64,000 nt of DNA from Neobacillus niacini (GTDB taxonomy: Bacteria > Bacillota > Bacilli > Bacillales > Cytobacillaceae): positions 148,449 through 212,448 of the forward strand of contig NZ_BAWM01000006.1 of the NCBI RefSeq assembly GCF_000759675.1. The letters are read 5' to 3'. The notes beneath the pieces were generated by a model, which saw only the letters and a program-made list of their open reading frames with translations, was not told the origin of the DNA and made no database searches. A program made the translations under genes and the position numbers. This document shows positions 53,022 to 62,181 of this stretch, one piece after another (within the stretch, counting starts at the first letter, position 1; the number at the start of each line of letters is the position of its first letter).

Positions 53022-53597
53022 ATGTACTATGTTCCTTATACGTATCCATACCCATACCCTTACTACAGCAATGATCCGATGTATTTTGATGGGAGAGGAA
53101 TGCAGCATATGTATTGGGGATATCCTCCTGAGGTAGAGTATGCTGAGCCATATCGTTATTGGCAATCATTAAATGAGGCAAGAAGAATTGAGTTAAAAGA
53201 CTATGGAAAAAAACCATTTGTAGTAAATATCGAGGAAGCAACGAAACAAAACAATACCTATCGAACTGCTTTATGGACAGGAAGCCATCTGCAAGTTACG
53301 CTTATGAGTATCGACGTTGGGGGAGACATCGGTTTAGAAGTTCATCCTGATGTTGATCAATTCCTACGAATTGAAGAGGGGCAAGGGATCGTCCAAATGG
53401 GCGATTCAAAAGACAATTTAACTTTTCGAGAAAGAGTGTATGATAATTATGCCATTATGGTACCGGCCGGTACATGGCACAATGTAACCAATACGGGCGA
53501 TAAACCACTTAAACTGTATTCCATTTATGCACCACCTAATCATCCTTTTGGTACTGTTCATCGGACGAAAGCAGAGGCAATGGCTGCTGAAGAATAA
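53022..53597 (+). CDS. Cupin protein with Tyr/Pro-rich N-terminus
   Basis: 191 residues. A repetitive YTYPYPYPYYSNDPM leader, then a cupin barrel with EVHPDVDQFLRIEEGQGIVQ and VPAGTWHNVTNTG (metal His and Glu). Resembles YrkC-like Bacillus cupins; the Tyr/Pro tract is in the style of spore or coat-associated proteins. ATG at 53022 with AAGGGA nine bases upstream. Confidence 0.82.
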   Translation: MYYVPYTYPYPYPYYSNDPMYFDGRGMQHMYWGYPPEVEYAEPYRYWQSLNEARRIELKDYGKKPFVVNIEEATKQNNTYRTALWTGSHLQVTLMSIDVGGDIGLEVHPDVDQFLRIEEGQGIVQMGDSKDNLTFRERVYDNYAIMVPAGTWHNVTNTGDKPLKLYSIYAPPNHPFGTVHRTKAEAMAAEE

Positions 53598-53648
53598 CAT
53601 GATTAGTAGAAGGATAGGACCATATGGAATTTCTATTCAAGGATATTG

Positions 53649-53669
53649 GATGTCAACCAAATTGACATC
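53649..53669 (+). promoter_or_regulatory. MarR operator 1 (own promoter)
   Basis: Perfect inverted repeat GATGTCAA CCAAA TTGACATC. Its TTGACA is also the -35 of a promoter with a 17-base spacer and TATAGT at 53685-53690, immediately before the marR start. Confidence 0.8.
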
Positions 53670-53705
53670 TAATATTCGTTTTTGTATAGTAGGGGGGTGT
53701 AAATT

Positions 53706-54161
53706 ATGATTGGAGTGAATCAGTTGATCCCAACCTCTGAATTACAAAGTTTAGATTTGATTGACCTTTTAAGCGAACGCCATAATTTGGTCCGTAGAAT
53801 CTCAGAGAAAGCATGGAACAATCAAAGTGAGATTCATATTTCTAATTCGGAATGGTATATCATGGCTAGAATTTATAAAAAACAGCCCAGCATTTCGTAT
53901 ATTACAAAAAACGTAGAAATTTCTCGTCAGGCCATACATAAGTTTATCCATAAGCTTTCTGAAAAAGGATTAGTAGAAGTCAATAATGTTGAAAATAACA
54001 AGAAAGAAAAATGTATACGCTTAACAGCTTTAGGAGAAGAATGCTACGAGAAAAATGAGGCTCTAAAAGCCCAACTTGAGAAGAAAATTGCCGAAAAAAT
54101 AGGTACTGAGCAAGTAAAAATTCTTAAAGATCTATTAAAGTTAGATTGGGATATTCAATAG
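53706..54161 (+). CDS. MarR-family repressor
   Basis: 151 residues with a MarR winged helix: SEWYIMARIYKKQPSISYIT, then EISRQAIHKFIHKLSEKGLV. Dimerisation helices flank it. AGGGGGGTG precedes the ATG. It probably represses itself, the CarD-like gene and the MFS exporter through GTCAAC/GTTGAC palindromes found at each promoter. Confidence 0.9.
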   Translation: MIGVNQLIPTSELQSLDLIDLLSERHNLVRRISEKAWNNQSEIHISNSEWYIMARIYKKQPSISYITKNVEISRQAIHKFIHKLSEKGLVEVNNVENNKKEKCIRLTALGEECYEKNEALKAQLEKKIAEKIGTEQVKILKDLLKLDWDIQ

Positions 54162-54167
54162 GAGACC

Positions 54168-54204
54168 AAAACCCCCGCTTTCGTCAAAAAAGCAGGGGTT
54201 TTTC
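54168..54204. terminator. Bidirectional terminator
   Basis: AAAACCCCCGCTT / AAGCAGGGGTTTTT (one unpaired base) between converging marR and carD-like genes. Confidence 0.8.
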
Positions 54205-54707
54205 TAATTTATTCCCTTAATTAACCTTATTACCATTTCATTTATTTCTTCATAAGAGGTATTTAGAGATATTGCTAATTCTTTAAACAATATATTTTGT
54301 GAATTGATCATTAGTTTACGGTCTTGTTCATTCAGTTTTTTATCATGAAGTTCAGCATCAATTTGTTTTCGCATTAGTGTATTTATTACTTTAGCAATCA
54401 CTTTTCTCTCACCCGTGTTTAGAATATCGGAGTACAAATGGAGACGTATGTTCGGTTTATCATACCATTCTACCCCTGGATATTTAAATGATTCCAATAT
54501 TTCATGGGCTTCATCTTTATGGATTAGATCAAGCATGGCTACCTTATCATTATTTACAGGGATACTGATGGTTAAATGATGCTTATTATCCATTGGATGT
54601 AATACATAATATTTTTTTGTAATCCCTGAAAAGGTTTTTTCACAAATATCATTAATTTTACAAATGCCATGTGCGGAATAGATAACCAAATCTCCAATAT
54701 TAAACAT
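54204..54707 (-). CDS. CarD-like transcription factor
   Basis: 167 residues. The N-terminal RNA-polymerase-interaction Tudor-like domain (FNIGDLVIYSAHGICKINDI, then ISIPVNN) precedes a helical DNA-binding domain. Bacillus YdeB belongs to this family, and CarD stabilises the open promoter complex in mycobacteria. ATG at 54707 follows GGGAGTGATCAA; the frame upstream is promoter DNA. Divergent from the MFS exporter under shared operators, which is unusual for a global factor. Confidence 0.82.
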   Translation of the reverse strand: MFNIGDLVIYSAHGICKINDICEKTFSGITKKYYVLHPMDNKHHLTISIPVNNDKVAMLDLIHKDEAHEILESFKYPGVEWYDKPNIRLHLYSDILNTGERKVIAKVINTLMRKQIDAELHDKKLNEQDRKLMINSQNILFKELAISLNTSYEEINEMVIRLIKGIN

Positions 54708-54728
54708 TTGATCACTCCCATTTAAATC

Positions 54729-54743
54729 GTCAACTAAGTTGAT
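54729..54743 (-). promoter_or_regulatory. MarR operator 2 (carD-like promoter)
   Basis: GTCAACTAAGTTGAT, matching operator 3 except for one arm base. It sits at the -10/start region of the carD-like gene. Confidence 0.7.
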
Positions 54744-54770
54744 GATAACGCGAAAAAAATATTTTGTCAA
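54742..54770 (-). promoter_or_regulatory. Promoter of the CarD-like gene
   Basis: Minus strand TTGACA, a 17-base spacer, then TATCAT. The -35 lies inside operator 3. Confidence 0.85.
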
Positions 54771-54782
54771 CCAAGTTGACAA
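54764..54782 (+). promoter_or_regulatory. MarR operator 3 (shared by divergent promoters)
   Basis: Perfect palindrome TTGTCAAC CAA GTTGACAA. Its two ends supply the -35 TTGACA of both the CarD-like gene and the MFS gene. Confidence 0.85.
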
Positions 54783-54805
54783 TAGGAAAAAATTTTTGAT
54801 ATATT
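54776..54805 (+). promoter_or_regulatory. Promoter of the MFS exporter
   Basis: TTGACA, an 18-base spacer, then TATATT. Confidence 0.8.
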
Positions 54806-54854
54806 TAACAGGTTCATTTTTATCGCGGTCAAATTCATGAAAAAGGAGAGTAAT

Positions 54855-56309
54855 ATGAGTACACAAATTCAGGTTAAGAGTCCTAAAACAATGGCATTTA
54901 TCTTAATGTTGGGTGCATTTATTGGATTATTTGGGGAAACAGCATTAAATATGGCATTATCAAACATTATGGAACAATTTTCTGTACCAGCTGCAACTGC
55001 ACAGTGGCTGACAACAGGATATTTATTAGTATTAGCGATTTTAGTGCCAGTCTCAGCACTATTAATGAAATGGTTTACGACAAGACAATTAGTGATCGGG
55101 GGGCTGATTATTTCGTTGTTAGGAGCAATTTTAGCAGCGTTAAATTTCAGTTTTAGTATTTTATTACTCGGTCGTGTAGTACAAGCAATCGGAACAGGTC
55201 TTTTATTACCGGTCATGCTGAGTGTTATGCTGCTTATTTTCCCAATTCAGAAACGTGGAGTGGTAATGGGGCTTATGGGTCTTGTTATTACTTTAGCTCC
55301 AGCCTTAGGACCAACACTTTCAGGGGTCATTATTAGTACGTTAAGCTGGCCATATATTTTCTGGTTCAGCGCAATTGCCTATGTGTTATTGATCATGGTT
55401 GCTGTGGCGAAAATTGCCAATGTTTCGGAAATTACGAAACCTAAAATCGATGTTCCGTCGATTCTTTTATCAACAATTGGTTTTGGTGGTTTAATTTTTG
55501 CTTTGAGTACGATGGCTGAAGAAGCTTTTTCATCACCTAGAGTATGGGCACCTTTACTTGTAGGGATTATCGCTCTCATTTTATTTGGTATTCGTCAAAA
55601 TAAAATGGGTCAGCCAATGGTTAATTTACGTGTCTTTAAGTATCCAATGTTCACATTAGGAACATTGACGATGTTTCTTGGTATTTTAATCATTTTATCT
55701 ACAGGGATTTTATTACCAATGTATTTAAAAGGCGCTTTATTATTTAGTGCTGCGATGGCTGGTTTATTATTACTACCTGGAAATGCCGTCAACTTTATTT
55801 TGTCACCGATTGTAGGAGCTCTATTCGATAAAGTTGGAGCACGTCGTTTCACCATTATTGGCTTTATCTTTGTCGTGATTGGGAATATCGTTTTTCTTTC
55901 CACTATTTCAAGCGAAACACCTGCATGGCAAGTTGTAGTTGCGTTTATGATTTTATTCTTTGGGTTAACAATGGTTATGATGCCTGCACAAACCAATGCA
56001 ATGAATCAATTACCACGTGAGTTATATGGTGATGGCTCAGCAGCTATGAATACATTGAATCAAGTAGCTGGAGCAGCTGGTACAGCAATCGCAATTACGG
56101 TATTTACGAGTGGTCAAAACAGTTATGTAGTTGATTTTCCTAATGCCACTCAGCCAGAAATATTAGCTGCTGGTATAAAATATGCCTTCTACTTTATTAC
56201 AGGAATTTCGGTAATTGGATTATTAGGTTCTTTCTTTGTAAAAAAACCAAGCGAAATAAAGGAAAAATCTCCAGCTACGGTGAAAACAACAGAACCTATA
56301 AGCAGGTAG
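54855..56309 (+). CDS. DHA2-family multidrug MFS exporter
   Basis: 484 residues, 14 predicted helices. AQWLTTGYLLVLAILVPVSA and the motif-C-like LAPALGPTLSGVII identify the drug:H+ antiporter-2 family (LmrB/MdeA/EmrB group). ATG at 54855 with AAAAAGGAG upstream. The gene is predicted to be de-repressed when the MarR protein binds its ligand. A terminator follows. Confidence 0.92.
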   Translation: MSTQIQVKSPKTMAFILMLGAFIGLFGETALNMALSNIMEQFSVPAATAQWLTTGYLLVLAILVPVSALLMKWFTTRQLVIGGLIISLLGAILAALNFSFSILLLGRVVQAIGTGLLLPVMLSVMLLIFPIQKRGVVMGLMGLVITLAPALGPTLSGVIISTLSWPYIFWFSAIAYVLLIMVAVAKIANVSEITKPKIDVPSILLSTIGFGGLIFALSTMAEEAFSSPRVWAPLLVGIIALILFGIRQNKMGQPMVNLRVFKYPMFTLGTLTMFLGILIILSTGILLPMYLKGALLFSAAMAGLLLLPGNAVNFILSPIVGALFDKVGARRFTIIGFIFVVIGNIVFLSTISSETPAWQVVVAFMILFFGLTMVMMPAQTNAMNQLPRELYGDGSAAMNTLNQVAGAAGTAIAITVFTSGQNSYVVDFPNATQPEILAAGIKYAFYFITGISVIGLLGSFFVKKPSEIKEKSPATVKTTEPISR

Positions 56310-56421
56310 TAAAACAAATAAGTATCTTTTAAATAGATAGAACGGATTCAAACATGGTAGAAGTAGATGAAAGTCATATGGAAAATCATTAACCTTTATA
56401 AAAAAACTAGGAAAATATCAA

Positions 56422-56466
56422 GAAACCATTCGTAAAAGTGTATTTTTACGAATGGTTTCCTTTTTT
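56422..56466. terminator. Terminator between MFS and CBS genes
   Basis: GAAACCATTCGTAAAA / TTTTACGAATGGTTTC, 16 bp, then TTTTTT. Confidence 0.9.
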
Positions 56467-56481
56467 ATTAGAAGATCTTTT

Positions 56482-56934
56482 TCATGATGAAATAATCTTT
56501 TTCGAAATATTTTTGATAATGTCTCCTCTGCTAAGTACACCAATGACACGACCAGCTCCATTGACTACAGGGAGTTTTTTGAAATGATGACGGGATAATA
56601 AACGGATTGTCTTATCAAACTCTTCATCAGGTGATACGTAGAGGATATTTCTTTTGGTCATAATATCTTTTACGGGTGTATCCAATTTTTCTTGTATTAC
56701 ATCCTCGAGTTCTCCGTCCTCAATAATATAAACAAGACCAGCAATACCAAGAGGTTTTGGAGCTAGGTACCGTAATACGTCTCCATCAGATATCATACCT
56801 ACCAATTGATCTTTATCATCCACAACTGGTACACCGCCAATTCGGTTAGAATTGAGGATATTTAACAATTCCTTCACAGTATTCGAAGGTTTTACAGTAA
56901 AAACTTTTGTAATCATGAAGTCTCTTACCCTCAT
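56482..56934 (-). CDS. Two-CBS-domain protein
   Basis: 150 residues consisting of a CBS pair (Bateman module): VRDFMITKVFTVKPSNTVKE, GGVPVVDDKDQLVGMISDGD, then VKDIMTKRNILYVSPDEEFD and KLPVVNGAGRVIGVLSRGDI. Binds adenine nucleotides in the family. The partner is unknown. ATG after AGAGAGGG. Confidence 0.88.
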   Translation of the reverse strand: MRVRDFMITKVFTVKPSNTVKELLNILNSNRIGGVPVVDDKDQLVGMISDGDVLRYLAPKPLGIAGLVYIIEDGELEDVIQEKLDTPVKDIMTKRNILYVSPDEEFDKTIRLLSRHHFKKLPVVNGAGRVIGVLSRGDIIKNISKKIISS

Positions 56935-57130
56935 AACAAATCCCTCTCTTCATGTTGCAATCGCATACATTCTAATTATATTAATATTTTAACATTAAAT
57001 GTAACACTCCTTTTAATGATAAATTTGTCAATTTTTACTTTTATAACAAAGCAATTTTTCAAAAGTAGAGTTATCAAGTATTCCTAATTTATACTTTGAA
57101 CAGTATAATCAGGGATGGGAGTTGAGATAA

Positions 57131-58291
57131 ATGAATGCAAAAGACATAGCTAATATCCGAAAGCAGTTTAAATTAAACAATGATCTTATGAAAATTCGAG
57201 AAATCTTAAATGTTTATGTTCAGAAAGAGTCAGGTGAGATTTATCACTCAGTCATTTCACCATTTGAAATGTTAGAACAGGAGTCGCAAGAATTATTTTT
57301 AATGAATTTCAAAAAGGTTTTGACAGGAACTCTCGATGCCAAATTATTTGAGTTGAAATTTCAACGGGATGTGGAAGATAACACCCAAATGATCCTCTTT
57401 GATGGATTGCAAACTGATACCACCGATGATTGGATTGAATATATGCACCAAATCGTTGGGAAAATGTTTGCTCATACTGTTTATGAATTTGATACTGTTG
57501 TAACGTTTATACGTGGAGAATATCGAAAAGCGACGAAGAAACGTGATCCAGAATCCGAAGAAGGCGGAAATGATGAAGTTTATTCCAACGAGTTTATTCT
57601 CTGCAGTCTCAATAAAACCGATCAGCCGAAAAAAGCTTTGGTGTTTGATTATATCGAAAGAGAATTCAGATCGAATAACGCCTTTGATCCCATTATTAAT
57701 TTAGCACAACCGTTGTCAGGCTTTTTGTTCCCTGCTTTCAATGACAACGCTGCAGATGTGAACCATATTCTTTATTGTGCAGGAAAAGCGAATCAACCAA
57801 ATGAGACATTTATCGACCAGGTACTCAATTGCGAAGAAATCATTACCGCATTGGAAGAAAAGGATAGCTTTGAATTAATCCTGAATAAGGTAATCGGAGA
57901 CACAGTAGATTCCCAGGTCATTTCTAATGTCTATGAGGAAATTGATAGGGTGGTCCAGGAGAATAAAGAAAATGAAGAAAGTGAAGCCCCTAAGTTAGAT
58001 TCTCGGGACATCGAACGGATTTTAACAGTAAGCGGAGTCGAAAATGTAGATACTGCTAAAGTGGAACATGCTTTCAAAGCGATCGTTGATGACGAAAAAC
58101 ATGAGCTAAAAGCGAGCAATTTAATTCCTAAATCGATAAAAATTGAAACAAAGGTTGCAAATTTAACCCTCAGCCCAAAAGACTTGAAACATGTAAAATA
58201 TATTATGTTCCAAGGCAAACGTTGCCTAATGTTGGAAATCGATGATGATGTAGTCGTGGAAGGATTCCGACTAGAATCAGAAATAATGTAA
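57131..58291 (+). CDS. DUF4317 protein
   Basis: 386 residues, soluble. MNAKDIANIRKQFKLNNDLM at the N-terminus and the overall length match DUF4317 of Firmicutes, function unknown. ATG after GGGATGGGAG. An acidic linker (ENKENEESEAP) separates two parts. Confidence 0.8.
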   Translation: MNAKDIANIRKQFKLNNDLMKIREILNVYVQKESGEIYHSVISPFEMLEQESQELFLMNFKKVLTGTLDAKLFELKFQRDVEDNTQMILFDGLQTDTTDDWIEYMHQIVGKMFAHTVYEFDTVVTFIRGEYRKATKKRDPESEEGGNDEVYSNEFILCSLNKTDQPKKALVFDYIEREFRSNNAFDPIINLAQPLSGFLFPAFNDNAADVNHILYCAGKANQPNETFIDQVLNCEEIITALEEKDSFELILNKVIGDTVDSQVISNVYEEIDRVVQENKENEESEAPKLDSRDIERILTVSGVENVDTAKVEHAFKAIVDDEKHELKASNLIPKSIKIETKVANLTLSPKDLKHVKYIMFQGKRCLMLEIDDDVVVEGFRLESEIM

Positions 58292-58330
58292 TGGTTTTTT
58301 AGGACAGGTTCCTTATTAACATGAATTTAT

Positions 58331-58366
58331 GTTGGTACTCTACAATTGGTAGGGACCAACTTTTTT
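58331..58366 (+). terminator. Terminator of the DUF4317 gene
   Basis: GTTGGT / ACCAAC with inner CTAC/GTAG, then TTTTTTG. Confidence 0.7.
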
Positions 58367-58447
58367 GTTTTATAGGACAAATTCAGGCTAAACGAAGGAC
58401 AGGTAATTTTGCTTGAAGAAGATTATAATCTAATGGAGGTGTTGAAA

Positions 58448-59671
58448 GTGGATGAACTGATAAGTAAATGCTGGCAAATTAAAAATGCTTTTAATATAGG
58501 GATACAAGTACTCGACAATCAATTTAAAACGATTTTACATATTTCTGATGATCACGAACCCTTGGTTATTATTGAAACTCGAAAAAAAATGTATTTGAAT
58601 CTTCAACATGCATTAGTAAAGGCAGATAGAAATAGTTTTTGTTATTATACGGATTCTTTTCAACTATCGTATATGGCAGTGGCCATTCAGGAGGATGAGC
58701 TTCATAAAGGAATGGTGGTGGTTGGACCTTTTCTAAATGACAGGGTGACGGACAATTTTATCTGGAAAGTAATGAAGGACAATCGACTTGAAAATAATTG
58801 GTTGAAGCCATTAGAGCTGTTTTATAAATCATTAGTCAATTTAGCACCATCATACTTAGCAATCGGCGATTTAATCGTAAATATACTAGTAAACCCACAC
58901 ATTAAATCCCAAATCATAACAACTAAAAACGAGGATGAACAAAATTGGGCGGATATCCAACCACTGGAATATGATCAGGATGGTATGGAGATTAAACTAA
59001 GGTATGAGGCAGAAAAGAAATTGTTGCATTTTATTGAAATAGGGGATAAAGAAAATGCCAGGAAAGCAATATTTGAACATGCTGGTGATTTTTCATATAG
59101 GGTTCCGGGAAATCCTTTGCGAGCGAGAAAAAATCTTACCTTTTCAGGTAATACTATGTTTAGGATTGCTGCTTCGAAAGGAGGGGTAGAACCACAATAT
59201 TTACATGCGATTTCGGAAAAATATGCACTCAAGATCGAGGGATCAGTGTCTATGTCCGAATTAGAAGCCTTGAACTTCAGCATGGTAGATGAATATTGTG
59301 CTGCGGTTAATAATTTTGCTATAAAAGGGCATAGTCCGGTTGTAAAGAAAGCTTTAATGTATATAAATCTCCACTTTAATGAATCGATTAATTTGCAATC
59401 AATAGCAGATGAAATAGGGTTTAATCGAACCTATCTAGCAAAGAAATTTAAAAATGAAATGAATCTAACAGTGATTGATTATATACAAAGAAAGCGAATT
59501 GATGAAGCAATCTTTCTCATTGAACTAGGAAGGTCATCTATTACAGAGATTGGTATGCAAGTAGGTTTTAGCAGCTATAATTATTTTTGTAAAGTATTTA
59601 AAGATATAAAAGGAATGACTGCTTCGGAGTATAAAGGAAGCAATCAATTAGGAAATGGGGCAAATGCATAA
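58448..59671 (+). CDS. AraC-family regulator with large N-terminal sensor
   Basis: 407 residues. The C-terminal AraC domain carries NLQSIADEIGFNRTYLAKKF and ITEIGMQVGFSSYNYFCKVF. The ~300-residue N-terminus (CYYTDSFQLSYMAVAI..., YEAEKKLLHFIEIGDKENAR) looks like sensor domains of sugar-catabolism AraC regulators. GTG at 58448 has GGAGGTGTTGAAA upstream and is preferred to TTG 58409. Probable activator of the downstream GH3 gene. Confidence 0.85.
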   Translation: MDELISKCWQIKNAFNIGIQVLDNQFKTILHISDDHEPLVIIETRKKMYLNLQHALVKADRNSFCYYTDSFQLSYMAVAIQEDELHKGMVVVGPFLNDRVTDNFIWKVMKDNRLENNWLKPLELFYKSLVNLAPSYLAIGDLIVNILVNPHIKSQIITTKNEDEQNWADIQPLEYDQDGMEIKLRYEAEKKLLHFIEIGDKENARKAIFEHAGDFSYRVPGNPLRARKNLTFSGNTMFRIAASKGGVEPQYLHAISEKYALKIEGSVSMSELEALNFSMVDEYCAAVNNFAIKGHSPVVKKALMYINLHFNESINLQSIADEIGFNRTYLAKKFKNEMNLTVIDYIQRKRIDEAIFLIELGRSSITEIGMQVGFSSYNYFCKVFKDIKGMTASEYKGSNQLGNGANA

Positions 59672-59770
59672 ACGCGTGGCCTCCTTTTTTTTCGTCTATT
59701 ATTTCCTCAATTATTAAAAAATATTTTAAATTAGCGTGCAATTTTATATAAAAGACTACAATAATGGGTG

Positions 59771-59784
59771 TGAAAACGTAATCA
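59771..59784 (+). promoter_or_regulatory. cre site upstream of the GH3 gene
   Basis: TGAAAACGTAATCA matches TGWAANCGNTNWCA at 13 of 14 positions, just downstream of a TACAAT -10-like box near 59756. CcpA repression is expected for a glycosidase. Confidence 0.6.
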
Positions 59785-59894
59785 AATTGCTAATATTAAT
59801 TCTAGGGGATTAATAAAGATAGATCTATTTCCAAATGATTCAAAATATATCAATCATTAATTGATGTGGCGAACAATTTTAGGAGGCATTTGAA

Positions 59895-62012
59895 TTGAAC
59901 CATAAACAACCTGAATTAGAAGTCAGAGTTAAGAAAATCATTGAAGTGGATGGGTTAAAATTTAAAGATTTGAATAATAGTGGGAAACTAGAACCTTATA
60001 AAGATTGGCGTTTAAGTCCGAAAGAACGTGCGGATAACTTAGTCTCATTGATGAATATCGATGAAAAAGTCGGCATGATGCTGATCAATACCCGTAAAAT
60101 GGGTCTTTCTCAAGAAGATAAGAGTAAGACCAGTCATAATGGCGTGCTAGATGAAGCGATTGTGGAAAAAGGTGAAAACATTTTTGCAGTTTTAAAAATC
60201 TATGGAACCTCACATACTATTGAAAATATGCATTTACGACACTTCATTCATAGAGACAATCATAGTCCGGCCGAAATGGCAGAGTGGATCAATACGATGA
60301 ATGAGGTTTGTGAGGGTACACGTCTTGGGATTCCTTGTTTAATCACATCCAATTCAAGAAATGAAAATGGTGAATCCATTTTCGGTATGAACGATGCAGT
60401 TGGGATATTTTCTACATGGCCAGGTACATTAGGTCTTGCTGCCGCGGCTAAAGGCGATATTAAAAATGGCGGTGACGCATCGCTAATCAGCCAATTTGCC
60501 GAAATCGCACATGATGAATGGGATGCGACTGGAATTAGAAAAGGATATATGTATATGGCGGATACCGCCACAGATCCTCGATGGCAGCGCACATATGGTA
60601 CGTTTGGGGAAGATCCGGAATTTATTTCTGATGCTATCGGACGCATCATTGACGGGTTCCAAGGAAAGACGGTTGGTAAACATAGTATCGCGATGACAAC
60701 GAAGCACTTCCCTGGCGGCGGAGCAAGGGAAAATGGATTTGACCCGCATTATAAAGAGGGGAAATGGAATCTTTACCCAACAGCTGGAAGCTTAGAAAAG
60801 TATCACTTGCCACCGTTCCAGGCAGCGGTTGAACATGGGACATCTTCAATCATGCCGTATTACTCCATTCCTAGTATCAAGAAAAGTGTCGTTCAAGAAT
60901 TCGAAGGGGAAGACATCCCGTTTGAAGAAGTGGGTTTTACCTTTAATCACTATTTCTTAAAAAATATTCTGAGAGATAAGCTAGGGTTCAAGGGCTATGT
61001 CAATAGCGACAGCGGCATCACTAATAAAATGGCATGGGGCGTTGAAGAGTTGACCGAGGCTGAACGTTTTGCGAAAGCGATCATCGCTGGTACAGATCTT
61101 GTTGCGGATACGAATGATATTGAAAATCTGAAAAAAGCGATTGAAAATGGCTGGATTAGCAAAAAGCGCATAGATGAAGCCAATGAAAGGCTGCTTACCG
61201 AAATGTTCGCCTTAGGACTTTTTGATGATCGTACTTACGTTTCACCAGAAAATGCAACTACGGTAGTTAATACTCCTGCTCACTGGGAAGCTGCATATGA
61301 AGCTCACAAGAAATCGGTAACGATCCTTAAAAATTCACAACAGACCTTGCCCCTAACAGCAGAAAAGCTGGATGGTAAGAAGGTTTATGTAGAAGTTTTC
61401 CACAAGGATTCGGAAATCGCCACTTCTTACACGGAACAAGCAAGAAAAGAATGCGAAGAGCTTGGCCAATTTACGTTAACTGAGAATTATGAAGAAACAG
61501 ACCTTGCGATATTATTTTTACAACCAAAATCTGGATCTTATTTCAATGCGACACCAGGACTGTTAGAGCTTGAATTATGTGAGAATAAAACTTTAAAAGC
61601 TTTAGATGGTTCTGAGTATCAAGAAACGACATTGAGTGGTTTAGATCATCTAAAGGAAGTATGTGACAGTATCCATAATCGCGGTGGAAAAGTCATTATC
61701 AGTGTGAATATCACCCTGCCGTGGATACTTGGAAATGTTGAACCCTTAGCAGATGTGTTGATTGCTGGATACGATACCTTCTTTAAGCCACAATTTGAGG
61801 TGATTGCAGGTGATTTTCAACCAGTAGGCGTGTTATCTCTGACATTACCAGCAAGTGAAGCGGTTATTGCAGTTGATGAAAATGGTGATTGTGTGTCGAG
61901 AAATGATGTCCCAGGCTATGACAAGGACAAATATATGCCTGAAGGAATGCAATATGCTTATAAAGATAATGATGGTAATGTCTATAAACTTGGTCATGGA
62001 CTAACATATTAA
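59895..62012 (+). CDS. Intracellular GH3 beta-glycosidase
   Basis: 705 residues, glycoside hydrolase family 3. TTKHFPGGGAREN (substrate Lys/His, 269-281), MADTATDPRWQRTYGTFGED, and the nucleophile Asp372 in G-Y-V-N-S-D-S-G. Most GH3 enzymes have SDW or SDY at the nucleophile. The C-terminal sandwich is present, but no signal peptide, so it acts on imported oligosaccharides. Start is TTG with AGGAGG eight bases upstream. A beta-glucosidase/xylosidase choice cannot be made. Confidence 0.9.
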   Translation: MNHKQPELEVRVKKIIEVDGLKFKDLNNSGKLEPYKDWRLSPKERADNLVSLMNIDEKVGMMLINTRKMGLSQEDKSKTSHNGVLDEAIVEKGENIFAVLKIYGTSHTIENMHLRHFIHRDNHSPAEMAEWINTMNEVCEGTRLGIPCLITSNSRNENGESIFGMNDAVGIFSTWPGTLGLAAAAKGDIKNGGDASLISQFAEIAHDEWDATGIRKGYMYMADTATDPRWQRTYGTFGEDPEFISDAIGRIIDGFQGKTVGKHSIAMTTKHFPGGGARENGFDPHYKEGKWNLYPTAGSLEKYHLPPFQAAVEHGTSSIMPYYSIPSIKKSVVQEFEGEDIPFEEVGFTFNHYFLKNILRDKLGFKGYVNSDSGITNKMAWGVEELTEAERFAKAIIAGTDLVADTNDIENLKKAIENGWISKKRIDEANERLLTEMFALGLFDDRTYVSPENATTVVNTPAHWEAAYEAHKKSVTILKNSQQTLPLTAEKLDGKKVYVEVFHKDSEIATSYTEQARKECEELGQFTLTENYEETDLAILFLQPKSGSYFNATPGLLELELCENKTLKALDGSEYQETTLSGLDHLKEVCDSIHNRGGKVIISVNITLPWILGNVEPLADVLIAGYDTFFKPQFEVIAGDFQPVGVLSLTLPASEAVIAVDENGDCVSRNDVPGYDKDKYMPEGMQYAYKDNDGNVYKLGHGLTY

Positions 62013-62023
62013 TAAAATGATCT

Positions 62024-62057
62024 AAAAAAGCTAAGGTGAATTGCCTTAGCTTTTTTT
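62024..62057 (+). terminator. Terminator of the GH3 gene
   Basis: AAAAAAGCTAAGG / CCTTAGCTTTTTTT. Confidence 0.9.
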
Positions 62058-62181
62058 CATTTCCTAAACAGCTGAGATTATATGGTTTAAAATAGTACAA
62101 GTTACTATAGGAAAATAGGTAATAGGAATAACATCCATTTCATATACATGGCAAGGAAGTGTATAGTTAAGGAGGGACAAC

